Shown in pieces: positions 1 through 8,182 of a DNA stretch of 14,561 nucleotides. Within the stretch, counting starts at the first letter, position 1; the number at the start of each line of letters is the position of its first letter. The translations under genes were made by a program, and so were the position numbers. The notes below the pieces were generated by a model. It did not search any database, was not told the DNA's origin, and saw nothing but the letters and a program-made list of their open reading frames with translations. Source of the stretch: Anaerolineales bacterium (GTDB taxonomy: Bacteria > Chloroflexota > Anaerolineae > Anaerolineales > Villigracilaceae); assembly GCA_029933275.1 (NCBI GenBank), contig JAOZOM010000021.1:1-14561 (forward strand), written 5' to 3'.

Positions 1-83
1 GCAACTCTTTGTAAAAAAAGAAAAATGCGCTACTTCTCGCCAGACCTTTTCTATTGGAAAATTCGCTTCATTTGGGATAACCA

Positions 84-92
84 TGCTACAAT
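84..92 (+). promoter_or_regulatory. extended -10 promoter of the first lipoprotein gene
   Basis: TGCTACAAT matches an extended -10 element (TGn plus TACAAT). The hexamer ends only 6 nt before the ATG at 99, so the predicted transcription start falls at or beside the start codon, and no Shine-Dalgarno sequence lies in front of the ATG. The same nine bases occur before the lipoprotein gene at 3026. No convincing -35 element is visible, which is common for extended -10 promoters. Confidence 0.45.
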
Positions 93-98
93 TTACCT

Positions 99-1433
99 AT
101 GCGTAAAATCATCCTACTCCTCCTGATTTTCACTCTGGTCGCTTGCACCGCGCCGCCCGAAGAATCCCCTGATTGGGACGATTACGATCCCTTCGGCGCG
201 CCAAACCCACAAGCCGCGATTCCCCTCTCCACGTTGTTGCCGCCTACCCGCTCCGCGGGCGAAACCATTTCCACGCCTACGCCGAACGCGGCACGCTTTG
301 CTCCCGCAGATCAACAAGGCTCAGGCTTCAAAATCATCCCCGATTCTGAGCTGGTCTACGGTCCCGCCAGTCTGCTTTTGAACATGGATATTTATCTCAA
401 GAGCAAAAATGGCTATATCAAAACCTATACCCAAGAAGTGGATGGCGAAATGCTTAGCGGCACCGAAATCATCACTCGCGTTGCACAAGATTACTCCGTA
501 AATCCGCGTCTTCTGCTTGCCCTGCTTGAATACCAAAGCGGATGGGTGACAGAATCCGCACCTGCCGAAACCAATTATCCTCTACGCTATTATGTCGAAT
601 GGTACGCGGGACTATATCATCAGCTTGTGTGGACAGCCAACGAGCTAAACCGCGGCTATTATCTTTGGCGCACCAACGCGGTGACGGAATGGACGCTCGT
701 GGACGGGAGCTTGCTTCCGGTAAACCCAAGCATCAACGCCGGGACAGCCGGTCTGCAAAACTACTTTGCGCTTCTCTACACCCGCGATATATGGGAATAC
801 GATGTCTCCGATGAAGGTTTTTTCGCAACCTATCAATCTCTTTTTGGCTATCCTTTTGACTATGCGATAGAGCCTCTCGTTCCGCCAGAGCTGAGACAAC
901 CTCAACTCACTCTCCCCTTTGCACGGGGTGAGACGTGGTCATTTACCGGCGGTCCGCATGGCGGCTGGGATGAAGGCTCTGCTTGGGCGGCTCTCGATTT
1001 TGCCGCCGGTGAGCCGCGCGGCTGCGTCCCCGCGGAGGAATGGGCTTTGGCATCTGCGCCGGGGGTGGTTGTTCGGGCGAAGAACGGAGCCGTGATTCTC
1101 GATCTCGATGGGGATGGCTACGAGCAAACGGGCTGGGTCTTGCTCTATATGCACATGGGGACAGACGGACGCGTCCAAAGCGGAAGCAAGCTGGAAACAG
1201 GCGCGAAAATCGGGCATCCATCCTGTGAGGGCGGTTTGTCCAACGCCGCGCATCTGCATTTTGCACGCCGCTATAACGGAGAGTGGATTCCCGCGGATGG
1301 CAATCTCCCCTTTAACTTGGACGGTTGGATTTCAAGTGGCACGGGCAACGCCTATGATGGATTTTTGACTAAGGGCAGTCAGCGCGTCGAGGCTTGGGAT
1401 GCGCAAAATCCAGCTAACGAGATTACGCGCTAG
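99..1433 (+). CDS. lipoprotein with lysozyme-like domain and M23 zinc endopeptidase domain
   Basis: Secreted, lipid-anchored murein hydrolase by prediction, 444 aa. A type II signal peptide ends in the lipobox L-V-A-C (Cys16), followed by an acidic Pro/Thr-rich linker to about residue 75. Residues about 80-270 form a helical domain with the N-P-R-L-L-L-A-L-L-E-Y-x-S-G-W motif (Glu144), which resembles the catalytic-Glu region of lytic transglycosylases; this assignment is tentative. Residues about 275-430 are an M23 (LytM/peptidoglycan endopeptidase) domain with all expected residues: His287 and Asp300 as zinc ligands, His352 in Y-M-H, and His385-x-His387. A D-x-D-x-D-G loop precedes the third His, and two Cys (in R-G-C and P-S-C-E-G-G) could form a disulfide. 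Unlike its two paralogues downstream it has no LysM module. It shares a transcript with the next gene (9-nt gap). The family is clear; the exact substrate bond is not known. Confidence 0.85.
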   Translation: MRKIILLLLIFTLVACTAPPEESPDWDDYDPFGAPNPQAAIPLSTLLPPTRSAGETISTPTPNAARFAPADQQGSGFKIIPDSELVYGPASLLLNMDIYLKSKNGYIKTYTQEVDGEMLSGTEIITRVAQDYSVNPRLLLALLEYQSGWVTESAPAETNYPLRYYVEWYAGLYHQLVWTANELNRGYYLWRTNAVTEWTLVDGSLLPVNPSINAGTAGLQNYFALLYTRDIWEYDVSDEGFFATYQSLFGYPFDYAIEPLVPPELRQPQLTLPFARGETWSFTGGPHGGWDEGSAWAALDFAAGEPRGCVPAEEWALASAPGVVVRAKNGAVILDLDGDGYEQTGWVLLYMHMGTDGRVQSGSKLETGAKIGHPSCEGGLSNAAHLHFARRYNGEWIPADGNLPFNLDGWISSGTGNAYDGFLTKGSQRVEAWDAQNPANEITR

Positions 1434-1442
1434 GAGTTCTTT

Positions 1443-2954
1443 TTGAAATCCCATATTTCTCTTTTCTTGGCGGCTGTGATTTTGCTCAGCGCGTGTAACC
1501 CAACTGAGATTTCCCCCACTGCAACCGCGACTCTTGCGCCTCCTAGCAAGACGCCTTCGCCTATCCCCACCGCGACCCAAACCCCAACCCCACCGCCAAC
1601 TGCCACAGTGTCCCCTACGCCAACGCCCGCGCCTTTTGCCGCGCTGAAAGCGGTTTCTTTGCAATATCTCGCCCCCACCGAAGCGGACGCGGTAAAAGTA
1701 GCTGAATCTTTAGGATATTTAATTAGCGGCGCACATCCTTCAAATATGTGTGGTCCTTTGGCGGGGGCGATTTTGCGCGAGGGCGGGGTAATTAGCCCCT
1801 ATATTGACCTATACGATTTTTGGTTGCTTAATCCGCGCGTCCACGCAGCGAAGATAGCAAGAATTTTCCCGAGCAGCCGTTTTACTTTAACCGAAGTTCG
1901 CACGCCTCTGCTTGATTATGATTTTTCAAAAAACCCGCTCAAAGCAGGAGACTTTCTTTATCTTTACTTCGGTCCTAATGGGAATTTTGAGCATATGCTC
2001 ACCGTGACGCGCGTTGATGAGATGGGGAGAGCGTATACGGTCACAAATGTCAACACAGACGATGGTTATATAATTGACGAATTCATGCTCTACGACCCCA
2101 ATGCCCCCGGCGAAGGGCTCTTTTATCGTTGGAATGACCGCAATTACGATTATTTGGGCTTAACTGGCTCCGGCGGATTCGACCTTTGGCGTCCGCTCAA
2201 GAAATGGGACGCGGGCGATGCCGCTCTCACCGCTTCGATTAATGGCATTTTGGATAAAACCGGCGGCGAGTGGCATATTCTCATCAAAAAAACGGATGGC
2301 GAGCGGCTTTACGCGCGCAGTATCCACGAGAAGATTCATGTTGCCTCTGCAATCAAAATTCCGATTGCGCTTCTTTTCTTCAAATCCATTGAAGATGATG
2401 CGGAGAATCTGCCCGAATATCTCACCAGCCACGCGATGGACGGTCGCTCTTATGAACAATTGCTCTATGCGATGTTGGTCAATTCAGAAGAATCGGCAAC
2501 AGGCAGTCTTTATAACGTCATTATTCGCAACAGATTAAATATCGAAGAAACGCTACACGCTTGGGGTATTGAAGATATTAATATCCCCTACCGCAAGGCA
2601 ACCCTTTATGACCTTTCCCTGATTTTAGAAGGACTCTACCAGCATCATTTTGTCTCGGCAGAAGCCAGTGAGATGATTATTAATTTAATGGGCGTATATA
2701 CCGAAAATGATGATATACGCACCGGCGTATTAAAAGAGTATTTCCCACAAGCCAAAATTTATAATAAACGCGGCACCTTGACCGCTGAGTTCCTTGTCAT
2801 CGGCGATATTGCCATCATCGAAATAGAGGAAGAAGATTATCTCTTTTTGATATTTGGCCTCCAAGATAAAAATCTCAGCATGAATAACACTGAACTTAAC
2901 GATACGATCGAGGAGATTATGCGCGCTTTTGGGAAGTATTTACAGGAGCAGTAA
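1443..2954 (+). CDS. lipoprotein fusing a C39-like cysteine peptidase domain to a beta-lactamase-like serine hydrolase
   Basis: 503 aa, starting at TTG; the start is supported by AGGAG 7 nt upstream and by an immediate lipoprotein signal peptide ending in L-S-A-C (Cys18). A long Thr/Pro repeat linker fills residues about 22-65. Residues about 75-235 look like a C39-type papain-fold domain: N-M-C-G-P (Cys103), F-E-H (His184) and a following Asn-rich strand (T-V-T-N) would give the Cys-His-Asn triad. Residues about 260-500 match class A beta-lactamase-like enzymes (PF13354 type): S-A-I-K at Ser302-Lys305, S-E-E at 348-350 in the place of the S-D-N loop, and K-R-G at 442-444 in the place of K-T-G. 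The altered second motif suggests a cell-wall amidase or peptidase, or a substrate-binding protein, rather than antibiotic resistance. Gene order places it between M23 murein hydrolases. Domain calls are from motifs only. Confidence 0.75.
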   Translation: MKSHISLFLAAVILLSACNPTEISPTATATLAPPSKTPSPIPTATQTPTPPPTATVSPTPTPAPFAALKAVSLQYLAPTEADAVKVAESLGYLISGAHPSNMCGPLAGAILREGGVISPYIDLYDFWLLNPRVHAAKIARIFPSSRFTLTEVRTPLLDYDFSKNPLKAGDFLYLYFGPNGNFEHMLTVTRVDEMGRAYTVTNVNTDDGYIIDEFMLYDPNAPGEGLFYRWNDRNYDYLGLTGSGGFDLWRPLKKWDAGDAALTASINGILDKTGGEWHILIKKTDGERLYARSIHEKIHVASAIKIPIALLFFKSIEDDAENLPEYLTSHAMDGRSYEQLLYAMLVNSEESATGSLYNVIIRNRLNIEETLHAWGIEDINIPYRKATLYDLSLILEGLYQHHFVSAEASEMIINLMGVYTENDDIRTGVLKEYFPQAKIYNKRGTLTAEFLVIGDIAIIEIEEEDYLFLIFGLQDKNLSMNNTELNDTIEEIMRAFGKYLQEQ

Positions 2955-2986
2955 GTTTAAACTTTCACACTGCCCTAATCAAAAAC

Positions 2987-2995
2987 TGCTACAAT
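2987..2995 (+). promoter_or_regulatory. extended -10 promoter of the second M23 lipoprotein gene
   Basis: TGCTACAAT, identical to the element at 84-92, lies 30 nt before the ATG at 3026 and after the end of the preceding gene at 2954. It suggests that the 3026 gene and the one after it start a second transcript. No clear -35 hexamer is visible. Confidence 0.45.
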
Positions 2996-3025
2996 CTCTT
3001 TTTATCTGCCAGAAAACCAATCCTT

Positions 3026-4645
3026 ATGCTAAAAAAAACAATTCCGCTCTTAACTACCCTATCCCTTCTTCTCGTCTCCTGCGGGAGCCTTAATCCGCCC
3101 CCCTTATGGGGAGAATATAGCACGCCCACCGCCGAGGGGGCTATGCCTGTGCAAGCGGTGCAAGTTCCCGCTATCTCATCGCCGAGCGCAACATCAGTTA
3201 TTATCCCGACCGAAAAGGACGTAGTTGAAACACTCGCCCCCGTCCAAATAACCGAAACTGTGCCTGCCACTCTCACCCCAATCCCCGAAACCAAAATTCC
3301 TTCTGGCACGAAAGAATCGACTATTTTATATTATTCGCAATCGGGCGATTATCTCGAAGCTCTTGCCTCGCATTTCGGCGTAGAGGTCGCAGAAATCACT
3401 GCAACGGAAGAACTCCCCGATGAGCGTACTTTGCTTGATCCCAACACCCTGCTCGTTATTCCGGATAAACTCGGAGAAACAACATCCAACGAGAAAATTT
3501 TCCCCGATAGTGAAATCGTTTTTTCTGCTACTAGCAGCGATTTTGACGTTGAACTTTATGTCTCCGAAGCAGGCGGATATCTCAACGAGTACGAAGAATA
3601 TCTCGGTTCCACAGGCTGGACGAGCGGCGCAGAGGGAATTGAACGTCTTGCCCTCGAAAATTCGACTAATCCACGCTTGTTGGCTGCGTTAATTGAGTAC
3701 GAATCGGGCTGGGTGCAGGGGCAACCTAGCAATCTCTCGGAAACAGATTACCCCCTCAACTATATAGATTTCAGAAAACGCGGCTTATTCCGTCAAATGA
3801 TGCGCGCCGTGCAGGATTTAGCAATCGGCTACTACGGCTGGCGAGATGGATCGCTCACCGAACTTACTTTTCCCGATGGAACAACCATGCGGATCGCCCC
3901 TGACCTGAATGCTGGTTCCGTTGCCATACAGTATTATTTCGCCCAAAAACTGGATCCCGAACGCTGGGCGCAAACCGTAGATCCGCGCGCTGGTTTCCCC
4001 GCACGCTACACCGAAATGTTCGGTGACCCCTGGGCACGCGCCCATCGCGTTGAGCCGCTTTTTCCGGCGGGACTAACCCAACCAAAATTAGAACTCCCCT
4101 TTGAGCCGGGATTGCAATGGGCGTATACGGGCGGACCCCATTCCGCTTGGGAGCATGAAGGTGCCTTCGCCGCATTAGATTTTGCCCCAAACGAAACCAG
4201 CGGGTGCGCCGAAACCAATCGCTGGGTAGTCGCCTCTGCCCCAGGACTGGTCGTCCGCTCTGATCACGGCGTTGTCATGCTAGACCTCGACGGAGACGGG
4301 AGAGAGGAGACCGGCTGGTCTTTGCTCTACCTTCATATCGCCACCGAAGGGCGTGTCCCTCTCGGCACTTGGCTCGAAACCGATGACCGAATCGGGAAAC
4401 CCTCCTGCGAAGGCGGCGTGGCGACCGGCACCCATCTCCACTTTGCGCGTAAATATAACGGCGAGTGGATTTTGGCAGACGGCGCGCTCCCCTTCGACCT
4501 CGATGGCTGGATCGCACATCAAGGCGATGAGCCTTATTTAGGCACATTAACACGCGGCGATGAAACTGTCACTGCCAGCGTGGTGGGAGATTTTGTTTCG
4601 ATTATCTTTCGCGATTTGCCCGAAGATGAAGAAGAAAACCCTTAA
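3026..4645 (+). CDS. lipoprotein with LysM-like, lysozyme-like and M23 endopeptidase domains
   Basis: 539 aa paralogue of the 99-1433 protein. Lipobox L-V-S-C places the lipidated residue at Cys19. A Thr/Pro-rich linker is followed by a LysM-like peptidoglycan-binding module at about residues 97-150 (Y-S-Q-S-G-D-Y, then A-S-H-F-G-V, ending L-L-V-I-P). The helical domain at about 165-355 carries L-L-A-A-L-I-E-Y-E-S-G-W (Glu224, Glu226); here a Glu directly precedes Ser as in true lytic transglycosylases, unlike the two paralogues. The M23 domain at about 360-515 keeps His372, Asp385, His437 and His470-x-His472, plus the D-L-D-G-D-G loop. The tail from 515 is acidic. It would bind and cut peptidoglycan outside the membrane. 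It is followed closely by a third paralogue, so the pair is probably co-transcribed. Confidence 0.85.
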   Translation: MLKKTIPLLTTLSLLLVSCGSLNPPPLWGEYSTPTAEGAMPVQAVQVPAISSPSATSVIIPTEKDVVETLAPVQITETVPATLTPIPETKIPSGTKESTILYYSQSGDYLEALASHFGVEVAEITATEELPDERTLLDPNTLLVIPDKLGETTSNEKIFPDSEIVFSATSSDFDVELYVSEAGGYLNEYEEYLGSTGWTSGAEGIERLALENSTNPRLLAALIEYESGWVQGQPSNLSETDYPLNYIDFRKRGLFRQMMRAVQDLAIGYYGWRDGSLTELTFPDGTTMRIAPDLNAGSVAIQYYFAQKLDPERWAQTVDPRAGFPARYTEMFGDPWARAHRVEPLFPAGLTQPKLELPFEPGLQWAYTGGPHSAWEHEGAFAALDFAPNETSGCAETNRWVVASAPGLVVRSDHGVVMLDLDGDGREETGWSLLYLHIATEGRVPLGTWLETDDRIGKPSCEGGVATGTHLHFARKYNGEWILADGALPFDLDGWIAHQGDEPYLGTLTRGDETVTASVVGDFVSIIFRDLPEDEEENP

Positions 4646-4655
4646 AATAATGCCT

Positions 4656-6161
4656 ATGCTAAAAAAACGCTTCCGTACTACGTCTTGCATATTGCGTAAT
4701 GAGCGTTCAGCTTTCCCCATTTATCATATCTTTATTCTATTCGCTTTTGTTTTAACAAGCTGTGTCCCTCAAAACGCATCTTTTCAATTCAACGCGACTG
4801 CTACGCCGCCCATCCCCACATCCACGCCTTATACCTCGCGTCCCAAATATAAACCCGGCGAATTGGTAGATTATATCGCTCAGGACGGCGATACGATGCC
4901 CGCTTTGGCGAAGCGTTTCAACACCAGCGAAGAAGAGATTTTTGAAGCCAACCCCATCATCCCGCGGGATGTGACCACCCTCCCGCCCGGGATGCCGATG
5001 AAGATTCCCATTTACTATTTACCGCTCTGGGGAAGCCAGTTTCAAATCATCTCCGATTCAGCATTTGTGAACGGTCCCGCCGCGATAGATTTTGATACCC
5101 AAAGTTTTGTAGATGCCTATCCGGGCTGGCTCAGAGAATATAGCGAATACGCGGGAAAAAAAGATCGTAACGGTGCAGAGATCGTCGATTATGTCGCTAC
5201 CAATTTTAGCGTTAGCCCTCGTCTTTTATTGGCATTGCTGGAGTATCAAGCGGGTGCGCTCACGAACCCAGAAAAGCCCGACACCCCTTATCCCCTTGAG
5301 TATATTGATCCCCAATCCCATTCGGGGATGTATCTCCAGCTCATTTGGGCGGCAAACACACTTAATAATGGTTATTATGGCTGGCGGCGCGGCGATTTAC
5401 TAGAATTTGACCGCTTAGACAGCAAACTCGAAAGACCCGACCCGTGGCAAAACGCGGCTTCGGTGGCAATCCAATACTATTTTTCGCGCACGCAAGTTGG
5501 GGTCGCGTACGAAAAGGCGATTGGGGCAGAGGGATTGCTGGAGACGTATACCAAGCTCTTTGGTAATCCGTGGTCGAGACAAGACATCCTCATCCCCGGT
5601 TCTTTAAAACAACCCACCTTGCTACTCCCTTTTCCACGAGCAGAAACGTGGACATATACCGGCGCACCGCATACGGCTTGGGGAAAAGGGGAACCATTTG
5701 CCGCGGTGGATTTTGCGCCCCCATCCGAGGTGAGCGGATGTTTTGTGACGCAACCTCAACATTTTACGGCAGCAATGGCAAATGGGATGGTGACACGCGT
5801 GGACCGGGGCGTGGTTATCCTTGACCTAGACATGGACGGAGACGAACGCACAGGGTGGGTAATTCTCTATCTGCATATTGCCACGCAAGGTCGCCCACAA
5901 TTGGGGACGATTTTAAATGCGGGTGACCCCATCGGCTACCCCTCCTGCGAGGGCGGAAAAACGACCGGCACACATATCCATATTGCTCGCAAATATAACG
6001 GCGAGTGGATTTTGGCAGATAGCCCGCTCCCCTTTGATATGGAAGGCTGGATTCCGCATAATGGCGTGGCGGCATATCGGGGAACTCTCGTAAAAAACGG
6101 CTATACAGTTAAAGCCAGCTCTGTTTCTGACGCGCGTAGTCAGATTACTTCTGGTAATTAA
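4656..6161 (+). CDS. lipoprotein with LysM, lysozyme-like and M23 endopeptidase domains
   Basis: Third paralogue, 501 aa from the ATG at 4656. That start is chosen because ATG-CTA-AAA-AAA copies the beginning of the 3026 paralogue and follows that gene's stop by 10 nt. In-frame ATGs at 4650, 4626 and 4560 would overlap or crowd the previous gene, and a TTG at 4692 would give a shorter, more ordinary signal peptide. Lipobox L-T-S-C gives Cys36. A clear LysM lies at about 69-117 (D-Y-I-A-Q-D-G-D-T, A-K-R-F-N-T, E-A-N-P). The helical domain carries L-L-A-L-L-E-Y-Q-A-G-A (Glu196). The M23 residues are complete: His339, Asp352, His407, His440-x-His442. The third member of a hydrolase cluster presumably remodels peptidoglycan at the cell surface. 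Confidence 0.83.
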   Translation: MLKKRFRTTSCILRNERSAFPIYHIFILFAFVLTSCVPQNASFQFNATATPPIPTSTPYTSRPKYKPGELVDYIAQDGDTMPALAKRFNTSEEEIFEANPIIPRDVTTLPPGMPMKIPIYYLPLWGSQFQIISDSAFVNGPAAIDFDTQSFVDAYPGWLREYSEYAGKKDRNGAEIVDYVATNFSVSPRLLLALLEYQAGALTNPEKPDTPYPLEYIDPQSHSGMYLQLIWAANTLNNGYYGWRRGDLLEFDRLDSKLERPDPWQNAASVAIQYYFSRTQVGVAYEKAIGAEGLLETYTKLFGNPWSRQDILIPGSLKQPTLLLPFPRAETWTYTGAPHTAWGKGEPFAAVDFAPPSEVSGCFVTQPQHFTAAMANGMVTRVDRGVVILDLDMDGDERTGWVILYLHIATQGRPQLGTILNAGDPIGYPSCEGGKTTGTHIHIARKYNGEWILADSPLPFDMEGWIPHNGVAAYRGTLVKNGYTVKASSVSDARSQITSGN

Positions 6162-6182
6162 GAACAACTATAGGGAAATTTT

Positions 6183-8108
6183 ATGCAAATTGACACAACT
6201 ATTCTTATCTTTATTCTCAGCTTCGGAATTGTCGCCTTAGCCTCTAAAGAAATCGGCGCGTTTTTTGCGCGTTATAAATTGCCGCTGATTAGCGGTTTTC
6301 TTTTCGCCGGAATTTTAGTGGGTCCTTATCTGCTCAATATCATTCCTCGCGAGGCGATTTCTAAACTTCGCTTTGTAGATGAAATCTCTTTAGCGTATAT
6401 CGCTTTCGCCGCAGGGAGCGAACTTTATCTCAAGGAACTCCGCAGTCGCTTCAAAAGCATCGCTTGGGTCACAATAGGATTGGTTTTAGCCACTTCTATT
6501 ATCGGGAGTTTCGCCTTTTTCTTTTTAACAAAATATATTCCTTTCACTCAAGGATTATCCATCTCCAGCCGAATTGCGATTTCAGTTTTAGCAGGAGCGA
6601 TATTGGTAGCTCGTTCGCCCTCCTCGGCAATCGCAATCGTTAACGAGTTACGCGCAAAAGGACCCTTTACCCAAACCATGCTCGGTGTCACCGTCATCAT
6701 GGATGTTGTGGTCATCATCCTTTTTGCTTTCAATTCAGAAATTGCTGAAGCCTTATTAACAAACATCAGTCTTAACCTGAGCTTTATCGTATTTCTTTTG
6801 GCAGAATTGGCTTTATCCATTTTCTTTGGTTATTTACTTGGAAAACTTATTGAAATTATCCTCTACCAAAATTTGAAAGGCACACTCAAAGGCATCCTCC
6901 TCCTCTCCCTGGGATATTTCGTTTTCTTAAGTGCTAATTTTCTGCACCATTATAGTTTTGAATATTTCGGCGCAGAAATTCTCCTTGAACCGCTCCTAAT
7001 TTGTATGGTTGCAAGTTTTTTCCTCATCAATTGGACTCCCCACCGAGACCAATTATTAGCCGTTTTGCACGATTTAGGTCCAACAATTTATATCGTCTTT
7101 TTTACACTCACCGGCGCATCATTAGCTTTAGATGTACTCGCCAAAACTTGGCAAATTGCCTTAGCTCTCTTCTTCATCCGCTTGCTTTCAATTTTTATCG
7201 GCTCTTTTCTCGGCGGCACAGTTGCAGGTGAACCGATGAAAAATAACACGGTCAGTTGGATGGCTTATGTCACTCAAGCGGGGGTCGGACTAGGTCTCGC
7301 CAAAGAAGTTGCAGTCGAATTTCCCCAATTTGGGTTGGACTTTGCAACGATTATTATCGCCGTAATTGTTCTCAATCAAATTGCCGGACCGCCCCTCTTC
7401 AAATGGGTGATTAACTATGTCGGGGAGGCGCATCCACGCGGAGAAAGCACTTTTGACGGCACGCGTGATGCCTTCATTTTCGGCACAGACGATCAAGCTC
7501 GCGCCCTTGCCCGTTTGCTCAAATCAAAAGGGTGGCAAATCAGATGGATTTGCCCAGATGCCTCCTGCGCAATGACCGCGCACGAAGACGACGAGCCGCT
7601 TTCTGTCTTAACCAAGATTGACTTTAAAAATCTGGAGAGCATCGAGGCAAATAAAGCCGATGCAGTCATCACCATGCTTTCGGATGACGAAAATTATCGG
7701 CTTTGCGAACTTTTTTATGAGCATTACGGCACAAAAACACTTGTCACTCGTTTACATAATCCCGCCAACCGAGAGCGTTTTCTAAAACTGGGTGTGCTTA
7801 TCGTATATCCGGGTACAGCTACGGCTCGACTTTTGGATCAGTACGCCCGTAAGCCGGATTCCGCTTCTCTGCTGCTGGATTCAGAATCCAAGCATCAGAT
7901 TCGCGAGATTTCCGTCCGTGACCCGAACTTGCATGGCATTGCCCTGCGCGATTTGCGTCTCCCCAGCGATACTTTGATCATCGCGATTCATCGAGGTAGC
8001 AATGACATCATCTCGCATGGATATACCCGTCTCCGGCTTGGGGATAGGGTGACGGTGATTGGTTCACCGCAGAATCTCGAAGAGATAACGCTCAAATTAG
8101 AGGTTTAA
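6183..8108 (+). CDS. CPA2-family cation:proton antiporter with RCK (TrkA) domains
   Basis: 641 aa integral membrane protein. Residues 1 to about 405 are a chain of about 12 hydrophobic helices typical of the Na+/H+ exchanger fold (KefB/CPA2 type), with an Asp in the sixth-helix region (I-M-D-V-V at Asp174) expected to carry ions. Residues about 427-545 resemble the nucleotide-binding RCK/TrkA-N domain, but the glycine motif is degenerate (F-I-F-G-T-D-D-Q-A). Residues about 560-641 resemble TrkA-C (R-D-P-N-L-H-G-I, then L-G-D-R-V-T-V-I-G). It would exchange Na+ or K+ for protons and sense cytoplasmic ligands. It starts 21 nt after the M23 cluster with a weak AGGGA ribosome site and ends at a strong terminator, so it may be the last gene of that transcript. 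Which cation is moved cannot be read from the sequence. Confidence 0.85.
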   Translation: MQIDTTILIFILSFGIVALASKEIGAFFARYKLPLISGFLFAGILVGPYLLNIIPREAISKLRFVDEISLAYIAFAAGSELYLKELRSRFKSIAWVTIGLVLATSIIGSFAFFFLTKYIPFTQGLSISSRIAISVLAGAILVARSPSSAIAIVNELRAKGPFTQTMLGVTVIMDVVVIILFAFNSEIAEALLTNISLNLSFIVFLLAELALSIFFGYLLGKLIEIILYQNLKGTLKGILLLSLGYFVFLSANFLHHYSFEYFGAEILLEPLLICMVASFFLINWTPHRDQLLAVLHDLGPTIYIVFFTLTGASLALDVLAKTWQIALALFFIRLLSIFIGSFLGGTVAGEPMKNNTVSWMAYVTQAGVGLGLAKEVAVEFPQFGLDFATIIIAVIVLNQIAGPPLFKWVINYVGEAHPRGESTFDGTRDAFIFGTDDQARALARLLKSKGWQIRWICPDASCAMTAHEDDEPLSVLTKIDFKNLESIEANKADAVITMLSDDENYRLCELFYEHYGTKTLVTRLHNPANRERFLKLGVLIVYPGTATARLLDQYARKPDSASLLLDSESKHQIREISVRDPNLHGIALRDLRLPSDTLIIAIHRGSNDIISHGYTRLRLGDRVTVIGSPQNLEEITLKLEV

Positions 8109-8111
8109 CGA

Positions 8112-8144
8112 AAAAGAGACTGGGTTTTCAACCCAGTCTCTTTT
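8112..8144. terminator. bidirectional rho-independent terminator
   Basis: A perfect 15-bp inverted repeat (8112-8126 with 8130-8144) with a 3-nt TTC loop, A-rich on the left and T-rich on the right. It lies between the convergent antiporter and OsmC genes and can end both transcripts. Confidence 0.9.
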
Positions 8145-8182
8145 ATTTAACGGGGGCAAGCCCAAATTCACGAGCGATTCGT

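Noticed and set aside
25..126. Short open frame at the left edge, plus strand
   Set aside because: About 33 codons, no ribosome site or recognisable features, and it runs over the start of the lipoprotein gene in another frame.
1500..1640. Tandem DNA repeat in the Thr/Pro-rich stretch
   Set aside because: The repetition is at the amino-acid level (Thr-Pro linker after the lipobox) with irregular codons, not a true nucleotide repeat array.
4560..4655. Upstream start for the third M23 lipoprotein (4560 or 4626)
   Set aside because: These would overlap the previous gene and put up to 32 non-signal residues before the hydrophobic segment; the 4656 start copies the paralogue's beginning.
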